Source: Streptomyces sp. MspMP-M5 (GTDB lineage: Bacteria > Actinomycetota > Actinomycetes > Streptomycetales > Streptomycetaceae). Taken from it: a DNA stretch of 62,313 nt. The notes under the pieces are model-generated. The model did no database searches and was not told the DNA's origin. It saw only the letters and a list, made by a program, of their open reading frames with translations. Positions 37,954 through 45,384 of the stretch are shown here, one piece after another. Every line of letters begins with the position of its first letter. Position 1 is the first letter of the stretch. Position numbers and translations under genes: made by a program. The stretch is from NCBI RefSeq assembly GCF_000373585.1, contig NZ_KB891886.1, positions 63,097 through 125,409 on the forward strand. Reading direction: 5' to 3'.

Positions 37954-38987
37954 AGCAGATCGAAGCCCGCGAGGCCATCAGCCTCCTCAGATCGATGACC
38001 CGGGTCCTGTGCGTCGTGGGGATCCTGGCGCTGGTCTTCACCACGGTCAACGTCACCCGATTCGCCACCAGCCGCGACGTCCCCCTCCCCATCGCCGTCC
38101 TCCTCGACCCCATAATCGGCACCGCGCTCGCCGGCGTTTTGTACGTCGACGCACGCCTGGCCGCCTGGGGCATCACCCCACCCGCCTGGTCCACCACCCT
38201 GCGCTGGAGCGCCGGCTCCACCGCCGCCCTCATGAACACCTGGCAAAGCCTCTGGCCCGACGGCCAGATCGGCTGGCCCCACCACGCCGACCCCGCAGCC
38301 GTCCTCCTCCACCTCACCCCCGCCCTCCTCCTCATCGCCCTCACCGAAACCATCGCCGCCTACCGCCGCACCATCACCCACCTCCTCGACCACCTCACCT
38401 CCCCAAACCCGCCCACCGCCCACACCCTCCGACCGCCCACCGCCCCCATCACCGCGGCCGCCCGACCGCCGACCGCCCACCGGCCGCCCGCCTCCACTCC
38501 GGCCGGCGAAACCGACCGCTGTCCAACCACGGTCACTACCCCCGCCAGCACAAACAGGGACCCAACCGGGTCCGAGACCGGCGACAACACACCCAACGGC
38601 CAGCCCCCGCCCACCGACCGCCCACCGGTCGGTACGGGGGCGGCAGACGCCGACGTATGGCCCCAGGCCCTCGCCCTCGATGAAGCCGCCCGCGCCACCA
38701 CCGGCAAACCGGTCACCGCCTGGCGGCTACGCAACGAACTCGGCGTCGGCTCCAAACGCGCCCGCCGACTCCACAACCAACTCCAAACCCACCACACCGA
38801 CCGCCCACCCCGATCGGATGAACCCGCCCCGCCCACGGCACCGCCCGGATCACCGACCACCCGCACACCGGGACCGCCCCCACACACCGCCCCAACCGGG
38901 ACACGCCACCCCCGCTCTCCAAGCTCCGCCCCATCGACCGCACCATCCACCCTGACCAGCAGCAATTCTGGCAATCCCCTCGCTTGA
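37950..38987 (+). CDS. DUF2637/Spd-type membrane protein with C-terminal HTH-like segment
   Basis: A 345-residue protein from the overlapping GTG. It has two or three N-terminal membrane segments (about 17-35, 48-68) and one near 118-136. A long Pro/Thr-rich linker follows, with a C-terminal helical motif, KPVTAWRLRNELGVGSKRARRLHNQL (given in parts: KPVTAWRLRNELGVG then SKRARRLHNQL), which reads as a winged-helix recognition unit. DUF2637 proteins are common on streptomycete plasmids and ICEs, where Spd-type proteins aid spread between mycelial compartments. It closes the transfer operon. The last 60 residues are Pro/Ser/Thr-rich. Confidence 0.78.
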   Translation: MKQIEAREAISLLRSMTRVLCVVGILALVFTTVNVTRFATSRDVPLPIAVLLDPIIGTALAGVLYVDARLAAWGITPPAWSTTLRWSAGSTAALMNTWQSLWPDGQIGWPHHADPAAVLLHLTPALLLIALTETIAAYRRTITHLLDHLTSPNPPTAHTLRPPTAPITAAARPPTAHRPPASTPAGETDRCPTTVTTPASTNRDPTGSETGDNTPNGQPPPTDRPPVGTGAADADVWPQALALDEAARATTGKPVTAWRLRNELGVGSKRARRLHNQLQTHHTDRPPRSDEPAPPTAPPGSPTTRTPGPPPHTAPTGTRHPRSPSSAPSTAPSTLTSSNSGNPLA

Positions 38988-39191
38988 CATCCCCCACGGT
39001 TCGAGCGTCCATGGTCGTGGCCGCCGAGCCCAGTGGGTTCCCCAGCGTGAACCCGCCCTCGTCACAGCCACGTTCGCCCGGATGAACGCGCCGCGCACGC
39101 GCCGGCGAACACCGCGGCCCGACAACGCAGCGCCGCACCCCGGCCGGGGACCTCAACGACCCACACTGCATTCGGAATCGAGGACCCCAAC

Positions 39192-40136
39192 ATGTCCGAC
39201 ACCAACCCCGACACCACACCCACGCCAGACAACGCCTCCGCCCCGGAACCGCCCACGGGCCTGACCGGCGCAGCCGCCGCTGTCTACACCGAACTGATCG
39301 GCCAGACCGAACCCGTCACCGTCGCCGAACTCGCCCACGCCGCAGGCATCGGCCACTCCACGGCCGGACGCGCCGTAACCACCCTGGAGAAGCGCGGCCT
39401 CGCCGCCCGAACCCCCGGCGGCCACGACGGCCCCCGCCGCATGCCCGACCTCTGGCACCCCGTACCCCCGACGCCCACCTCCGAGACCACTAACACGCCA
39501 GAGCACGACGCACAGCCCGCCGACACACAGCCGCAAAGCACTCCCACCGATTCCGCGGAACGCGTCAACAACGACGTAGAAGGCGATGAGGAAACGTCCG
39601 AGGACAGGACGTCCAGCACCACCCCAGCCCCTGTCCCCGACGACCCCAACCCCACCATCACGGACGACACCGACCTGCCCACGGACACCCCGCCCGATGT
39701 CCCCGATACGCCGGCCGCCGACAACACCGACCCCAGCACCGAGCCGGAAGCCGACACCCCTCACGTAGAAGCGTCCCAGGGCACCGAGCAGCCCGACGGC
39801 AACAACAGCCAGGAAGACGGCCCGCAGTGCGGGGATGACGACGCCCCCGTGTCGAGCGAAGCCGCCGAGGCGCATAGGGCACCGGCGCAACCGGCACCGA
39901 CCAAGGACGGGCGGCTCGCACCAGGCGCACTCCGACAGATGGTCACCGACCACCTCCACGCACACCCCGACGAGGCATTCACCGCCACCCGCATCAGCCG
40001 CGTCATCGAGAAGTCCTCAGGCGCCATCGCCAACGCCCTCGTCAAACTGGTCGGATCGGGAATCGCCGAACAGGTCACCGACCAGCCGCGAACCTTCCGG
40101 CTGGCCCAGGCCACCAAGGCGGCCGACAACGGTTAG
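39192..40136 (+). CDS. Two-winged-helix protein with long acidic linker
   Basis: A 314-residue protein. A MarR-like winged helix at about 25-80 (AVYTELIGQTEPVTVAELAH, STAGRAVTTLEKRGLAAR) is joined by about 150 residues rich in Asp, Pro, Thr and Glu to a second helix-turn-helix near 250-305 (MVTDHLHAHPDEAFTATRIS, GAIANALVKLVGSGIAEQV). It lies 204 bp after the transfer operon and ends 16 bp before a hairpin terminator. It could bridge two DNA sites or act as an adaptor near the transfer origin; I do not know a named homologue. The ATG is preceded by GAGGACC. Confidence 0.72.
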   Translation: MSDTNPDTTPTPDNASAPEPPTGLTGAAAAVYTELIGQTEPVTVAELAHAAGIGHSTAGRAVTTLEKRGLAARTPGGHDGPRRMPDLWHPVPPTPTSETTNTPEHDAQPADTQPQSTPTDSAERVNNDVEGDEETSEDRTSSTTPAPVPDDPNPTITDDTDLPTDTPPDVPDTPAADNTDPSTEPEADTPHVEASQGTEQPDGNNSQEDGPQCGDDDAPVSSEAAEAHRAPAQPAPTKDGRLAPGALRQMVTDHLHAHPDEAFTATRISRVIEKSSGAIANALVKLVGSGIAEQVTDQPRTFRLAQATKAADNG

Positions 40137-40152
40137 CCACACACACCGGACC

Positions 40153-40185
40153 GGGCGTACCCCGCAGACCAAGCGGGGTACGCCC
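40153..40185 (+). terminator. Hairpin terminator at the end of the transfer region
   Basis: Perfect 13-bp arms GGGCGTACCCCGC / GCGGGGTACGCCC (40153-40165, 40173-40185) with loop AGACCAA. It separates the plus-strand transfer region from the convergent minus-strand LamG-GDPD gene. Confidence 0.85.
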
Positions 40186-40293
40186 TCGTGTGTCCTGGTC
40201 CCTCACGTGCCCAGCGAACGGAATGTATTCGTGTCAGGGGCCCGTCCCCTCACGTGGCGTCAACGCGCCCGTAAGTCTCGCTGGAGTGTCCTG

Positions 40294-42435
40294 TCAGCGA
40301 GGGGTGACGGTTGGGGCGCAGTGGGATCTCCTCCATTGCAGGTACTGGTCCGGGCGATTGGTGATTATTCCGTCAACGCCCCACGACGTCGCGGCCTGCC
40401 AGTCACCTTCATAGTCGACTGTCCAGACGAACGTCTTGACCCCGGCTGCCTTGAGCTGGTCCACCACCGAATGCCGGGCCGAGAGTCCCTTGAAGCTCAC
40501 CGCATACGCAGTGAGAGAGAATTTTCTGGCCGTCGCCACGGGATCGGCATCGAGGTTGTCCCGGAGCAAGGCGACCTTGAATTTGTACGGTGACGAAGCC
40601 GCGTACTGCACCACAGTCTCGTCGAAGGACTGGACCATCGTGCGTTCGGTCATTCCGGCCTCGGAGACGAGCCTGAGAGCGTGATTCACGTCCGTGGGTG
40701 TTTGCGGCCCCTTTATTTCCAGGAGAAGCTGGGCGGACCTGACTTTGGGTGAGGACAGCACCTGCTCGAGGGTGGGGACGCGTCCTCCGCCCTTCATCGT
40801 CAGCTTGGATATCTCTGCTGCCGTGAGCTGATCAATGCGTCCCTGACCGTCGGTCATCCTGTCCACGGTCTCGTCGTGCATGATGACCGGTTGGCCGTCC
40901 TTGGTGAACTGCACATCAGTTTCAACCCAGTCCGCACCGCGGTCAATCGCCACCTCCAGCGAGGCGACTGTATTCTCCGTGGCGATCTTCGGGGCACCAC
41001 GGTGTCCGACAGTTTGAATAGACGAGCAATCGACGAGAGGGGTCTCCGCGGAGATGCGGACGTCGTCGATTGTTCCGGCGAAGTATTCCTGCCAGGTGCC
41101 CTTGTAGAAGAGTCGACCGATTTGCAGTCCGCCATTAGCCCGCCACGGAGTTGTGAATTTCGTCGACTCCTGGAGCTCACCGTTCAGGGACAGCGATACC
41201 GTCTGCTTGGCCGCGTCGTACACGCCGGTCAGCTGCGTCCAGACACCCGTCTGCGCTACGTCCTTGCTTATCGAGCGGACGATCGGCGTGTCGTCGGTAT
41301 CCTTGGCATGCCGATTGAAGATCCATTTGTCGTAGTACTTGGAGTAGTACAGCTGAAACCCGCTGGCGTGGTCACCGGCCTGGGACAGAAACGTGTAATT
41401 GCGGTCCTTGTTGTCGAGCCTGACCCAGGCTGATACCGAGAACGACTTGGTGGTGTCCACCACCGGTCCAGCCGTGGCCGCGTATGCGGATGTTCCGTTC
41501 AGCTTCAACGCGGTGCCGATCTTACCTTCGACGCCCAGTTCGGCTCCGCCGCCGGCCAGGGTCGCCACCGGCCCTGCGCCCTTGCCTCCGCTGACCGTTG
41601 CGCTACCTGATGCCTCATCCAGCGGGAAGGAGGCCAGCTCTTGCAGGTGTGCCGGAAGAGCGCCGCGAGCGATGGCGGTGGCATCGGCCGGTGTTATGGC
41701 CGACTGCGCGATCCGAACATCGTCGATGAGGCCGTGTGCGTTTTCCTGCCAGGTGCTCTTGTAGAAGAGTCGGCCGATTTGCAGTCCGCCATTTGCCCGC
41801 CACGGAGTTGTGAATTTCGTCGACTCCTGGAGTTCACCATTCACGAACAGGGATACCGTCTGATGGCTCGCATCATAGGAACCAGTCAGATGAGTCCAGG
41901 CGCCTGGCTGCGCGGCTTCCGCGCTTGTTACCCGAGTGATCTCGGTGTCATTCGTGTCGGTAGAGTGCCGGTTGAAGATCCATTTGTCATAGTACTTGGA
42001 GTAGTACAGCTGAAACCCGCTGGCGTGGTCACCGGCCTGGGACAGAAACGTGTAATTGCGGTCCTTGTTGTCGAGCCTGACCCATGCTGATACCGAGAAC
42101 GACTTGGTGGTGTCCACCACCGGTCCAGCCGTGGCCGCATACGCCGATGTCCCGTTCAAACGCAGTGCAGTGCCGGACTTTCCGACAGCACCCAACTCGG
42201 CACCACCACCCAGTCGCGCGAAAAACTCCTTGGCTGCGCCCCCCGACACCCGCCGTGAACCAGCGCCCTCATTGAGGGTGAAATTCGCATTCTCGGCCGA
42301 GAGTGTCGTCTCGGCGGCGGGGGATTGCGCACTAGATGATGCCGCTAACCAGTCACTCGATACTGCCATCCACAGGGTTGCGGCAAGTACCGTTATCAAC
42401 ATCAATGGCAGTATGAACCCGCCACGCAGTTTCAT
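40294..42435 (-). CDS. Secreted protein with two LamG domains and a glycerophosphodiester phosphodiesterase domain
   Basis: A 713-residue exported protein; signal segment about 5-30, ATG at 42435 with GAGG 7 bp upstream. Two LamG/concanavalin-type domains (about 85-245 and 305-465) carry SFSVSAWVRLDNKDRNYTF and FQLYYSKYYDKWIFNRH blocks. The GDPD domain (about 475-705) has its full catalytic set: VGHRGAP (His near 478), ENTVASLE, WVETDVQFTKDG and MHDETVDR. It should hydrolyse glycerophosphodiesters, perhaps wall or lipoteichoic polymers or phospholipid head groups, outside the cell. GC is lower than in the core genes. The LamG domains are nearly copies of those in the next gene. Confidence 0.9.
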   Translation of the reverse strand: MKLRGGFILPLMLITVLAATLWMAVSSDWLAASSSAQSPAAETTLSAENANFTLNEGAGSRRVSGGAAKEFFARLGGGAELGAVGKSGTALRLNGTSAYAATAGPVVDTTKSFSVSAWVRLDNKDRNYTFLSQAGDHASGFQLYYSKYYDKWIFNRHSTDTNDTEITRVTSAEAAQPGAWTHLTGSYDASHQTVSLFVNGELQESTKFTTPWRANGGLQIGRLFYKSTWQENAHGLIDDVRIAQSAITPADATAIARGALPAHLQELASFPLDEASGSATVSGGKGAGPVATLAGGGAELGVEGKIGTALKLNGTSAYAATAGPVVDTTKSFSVSAWVRLDNKDRNYTFLSQAGDHASGFQLYYSKYYDKWIFNRHAKDTDDTPIVRSISKDVAQTGVWTQLTGVYDAAKQTVSLSLNGELQESTKFTTPWRANGGLQIGRLFYKGTWQEYFAGTIDDVRISAETPLVDCSSIQTVGHRGAPKIATENTVASLEVAIDRGADWVETDVQFTKDGQPVIMHDETVDRMTDGQGRIDQLTAAEISKLTMKGGGRVPTLEQVLSSPKVRSAQLLLEIKGPQTPTDVNHALRLVSEAGMTERTMVQSFDETVVQYAASSPYKFKVALLRDNLDADPVATARKFSLTAYAVSFKGLSARHSVVDQLKAAGVKTFVWTVDYEGDWQAATSWGVDGIITNRPDQYLQWRRSHCAPTVTPR

Positions 42436-42501
42436 TTCGGAACCTCACTAATTGAGTGAATCAATACAAAGGGAGGCGGATTCCACCTCGACAATAAACA
42501 A

Positions 42502-42534
42502 GGGCTGGCCCGGCAGGGTTCGCCGGGCCAGCCC
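42502..42534 (-). terminator. Hairpin terminator after the trypsin-fold/LamG gene
   Basis: Perfect 13-bp arms GGGCTGGCCCGGC / GCCGGGCCAGCCC (42502-42514, 42522-42534) with loop AGGGTTC. It lies 26 bp past the stop of the minus-strand gene and upstream of the LamG-GDPD gene, so the two are separate transcripts. Confidence 0.8.
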
Positions 42535-42559
42535 CGGTATGAAGATGATTCACCGACCG

Positions 42560-45010
42560 CTAGTTCTTGATGCGGAGGCCATCGTTGATGATTTCGCCAG
42601 CGTCGACGGACCGGTCCCAGATACGGATATTGTCGATAGTTCCGGCGAAGTTCTCCTGCCAGGCACCCTTATAGAAGAGTCGGCCGATCTGAAGAGCACC
42701 GCTGGCCCGCCAAGGGGAGGTGAAGTCGGCTGCCGTCTGCGGCTCGCCGTTGACGAACAACTGGATCTTCTTGGCTGCCGCGTCATACACGCCGGTCAGC
42801 TGTGTCCAGACACCCGTCTGTGCTACGTCCTTGCTTATCGAGCGGGCGATCGGCGTGTCGTCGGTGTCCGTGGTGTGTCGGTTGAAGATCCATTTGTCGT
42901 AGTACTTGGAGTAGTACAGCTGAAACCCGCTGGCGTGGTCACCGGCCTGGGACAGGAACGTGTAATTGCGGTCCTTGTTGTCGAGCCTGACCCAGGCCGA
43001 CACTGAGAACGACTTGGTGGTGTCCACCACCGGTCCAGCCGTGGCCGCGTACGCTGACGTCCCGTTCAGCTTCAACGCGGTGCCGATCTTGCCTTCGGCA
43101 CCCAGTTCGGCTCCGCCGCCGGCCAGGGTCGCCACCGGCCCTGCGCCCTTGCCTCCGCTGACGCGTGCGCTACCTGATGCCTCATCCAGCGGGAAAGAGG
43201 CCAGTTCCTGTAGATGCGCAGGCACACTGCCACCTGCGATCGCCGCGACATCGGCCAGCTCGACTGCCGACTGCACAACTCGCACATCATCGATGCGACC
43301 GCGGGTGTTCTCCTGCCAGGTGCCCTTGTAGTACAGCCGGCCGATCTGCAGACCGCCATTAGCCCGCCACGGCGTGGTGAACTGCACCGACTGCTGCAAC
43401 TCACCGTTCACGAACAAAGACAGCGTCTGCTTGGCCGCATCGTACGAACCGGCCAGATGGGTCCACACACCTGACTCTGCGGCGTTCTTGCTCATCGCGC
43501 GGATGATGCCCGTGTCGTCGGTGTCCTTGGCGTGCCGGTTGAAGAGCCACTTGTCGTAGTACTTGGAGTAGTACAGCTGAAACCCGCTGGCGTTGCTCCC
43601 CGCCTGCGACAGGAAGGTGTAATTGCGGTCCTTGTCGTCGAGCCTGACCCAGGCCGACACTGAGAACGACTTGGTGGTGTCCACCACCGGTCCAGTCGTG
43701 GCTGCGTACGCTGACGTCCCGTTCAGCTTCAACGCAGTGCCGTTCTTGCCTTCAACACCCAGCTCGGCGCCGCCGCCCAACCGAGCAGCAAACTCCTCGG
43801 GTACGCCACCTGACACACGCCGCGAACCGGCATCCTCATCCAGGACGAAGCGCGCCTTCCCGCTGAAGGTGCTGCCGTCTAGCCATGGGACGATGTTGTC
43901 GGTGCGGGCCGCGACCGAGCTGTCACCCTGTCCAGCCTGGCCCAAGCAGCCGCCGTGATCGGCACGGCTCTGTACAGCCGCGATACGACCGTTCGCGTCG
44001 AGGATCGGACCTCCGGCGTCACCCTTGCACGCCAGGCCCCCGGTCAGCTTCAAAGTGGTGTCGGTGGTGCTGCTCTGGGTCACGTTGCTGTGATGCGGGC
44101 TGTTGGGCACCCACGTGGTGTCGGTACGACCGAATCCCGCGGCGACCAGCGATGCTCCAGTAGGGGCACTTCCAGCCAGCGTGGCGGGGGTGATGCCGGT
44201 GACTGGGGTGGCCAGGCGGGCGAGCAGCACGTCCCGGTCGCTACGCGGTATCAAGTAATCGATCTTTACTGGGGCCTGCCCGGCGAATGAGGCTGTGGCG
44301 TCGAGCATCGGAGCCGCTGCGGCTCGCATCGGCTTGGCCGGATTGTCTGCGAAACAGCTTGCCGCAGTCAGCACCCACGTCCTGTCGACCAGAGCACCCG
44401 TACAGCTCCGCCCGCCTTCGTGCCCCGGCTTGTTCACGGTGACGCGAGACAGCCACGAACGGGCGGAATCGCCGGACAACACCGACGCCGGCTTGCCCTG
44501 GCCGACGCTGATCTCGACCAGAAGGTGCTCGCGGCGCTGGGGGTCGATGGATTCACCGACCGGCGTCCACTCGTCCTTGTCGTTCTTGGGGACCTCGACC
44601 TCGCGCTTCTCGTTGTCCGGTGTGGTGAGGGTGAGGCGCGCGGCGTGGTCGGTGCTGCCCTTGACGGCGAATACGGCCGGGATCTCCAGGGCTAGATAGC
44701 CGGAGTCGCCGGTGATGCGGAAGCAGGTCTTTCCCTTCCGCGACTGCACCTCCATCAGGTCCGTAGAGCTGCCGCACTCGGCGAGGGTGATGTGGCCGTC
44801 TCCGCGCTTGAGTGTGATCCCCTTCTCTTCCTTGAGCTTGTCAGCGTCCGGGTAGGTGAAGTCCTCGATGGCATAGCCGGGTTGCTCGTCCGCCACCGTC
44901 ATCATCGGTGCCGGGGCTGTGGACCCATGGGAGGTGGTGGTGGCGATGACCACGGCCGCGCAGGCCGCCGCCGTCGCACCCGTGACGGTGACCCGCCGTA
45001 AGAGCTTCAT
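42560..45010 (-). CDS. Secreted trypsin-fold pseudoprotease with two LamG domains
   Basis: An 816-residue exported protein from the ATG at 45010 (AAGGA upstream), signal peptide about 1-31. A beta-rich domain (about 45-165) precedes a chymotrypsin-fold domain (about 170-370). This has the expected frame, but TAASC replaces TAAHC (Ser218 where His is required) and GDAGGP replaces GDSGGP (Ala332 where Ser is required); only Asp260 in DVLLARL remains. Two LamG domains follow (about 420-600 and 640-810). It is probably a binding or scaffold protein, not an active protease. Divergent from the ALF-repeat gene across a 374-bp gap, so the pair may be coregulated. Confidence 0.88.
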   Translation of the reverse strand: MKLLRRVTVTGATAAACAAVVIATTTSHGSTAPAPMMTVADEQPGYAIEDFTYPDADKLKEEKGITLKRGDGHITLAECGSSTDLMEVQSRKGKTCFRITGDSGYLALEIPAVFAVKGSTDHAARLTLTTPDNEKREVEVPKNDKDEWTPVGESIDPQRREHLLVEISVGQGKPASVLSGDSARSWLSRVTVNKPGHEGGRSCTGALVDRTWVLTAASCFADNPAKPMRAAAAPMLDATASFAGQAPVKIDYLIPRSDRDVLLARLATPVTGITPATLAGSAPTGASLVAAGFGRTDTTWVPNSPHHSNVTQSSTTDTTLKLTGGLACKGDAGGPILDANGRIAAVQSRADHGGCLGQAGQGDSSVAARTDNIVPWLDGSTFSGKARFVLDEDAGSRRVSGGVPEEFAARLGGGAELGVEGKNGTALKLNGTSAYAATTGPVVDTTKSFSVSAWVRLDDKDRNYTFLSQAGSNASGFQLYYSKYYDKWLFNRHAKDTDDTGIIRAMSKNAAESGVWTHLAGSYDAAKQTLSLFVNGELQQSVQFTTPWRANGGLQIGRLYYKGTWQENTRGRIDDVRVVQSAVELADVAAIAGGSVPAHLQELASFPLDEASGSARVSGGKGAGPVATLAGGGAELGAEGKIGTALKLNGTSAYAATAGPVVDTTKSFSVSAWVRLDNKDRNYTFLSQAGDHASGFQLYYSKYYDKWIFNRHTTDTDDTPIARSISKDVAQTGVWTQLTGVYDAAAKKIQLFVNGEPQTAADFTSPWRASGALQIGRLFYKGAWQENFAGTIDNIRIWDRSVDAGEIINDGLRIKN

Positions 45011-45384
45011 GCAAGGTCCTTGTGTGAAAGGTGAGCTGAGTCGCGCCCGCCCGTTCCAGGACACACACCGTCAAGTGCGGTGTGGTGCGGGCACGGAGAG
45101 GCAAAATACAAACACGGGCGCGTATCTCACACCACCCTCATAAACCTGCATAATTCGGATAACGTGGCACATAAAGGCTTTGTAGCCTTTCTCACGCCTT
45201 CACAGCCTGCACACAGGTAGCCAACGCGCCCTTTACCTACATATGGTCACGAGACGCTCGGTTGTGACCCAGTGCAACTCGCGTACCACTACCGGGACAT
45301 ACCGGCGATGACCACAGCACGAACTTGTCTGGCGGCGTGCCGCCGCATGTGGGCTGCCGCCAGGCGCCATCGGATAGGACCACC
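45011..45384. promoter_or_regulatory. Divergent control region between two secreted-protein genes
   Basis: A 374-bp gap with markedly lower GC in its middle (AATACAAACA, CATAAACCTGCATAATTC). It has a small perfect hairpin AAAGGCT-TTGT-AGCCTTT at 45173-45190. It must contain the divergent promoters, and ends with GGATAGGA, the likely ribosome site for the TTG at 45385. I do not assign exact -35/-10 boxes. Confidence 0.5.

Noticed and set aside
38987..39191. Short plus-strand frame at 39082-39264 upstream of the two-wHTH gene
   Set aside because: It overlaps the wHTH gene start in another frame and is Pro/Arg-rich with no ribosome site.
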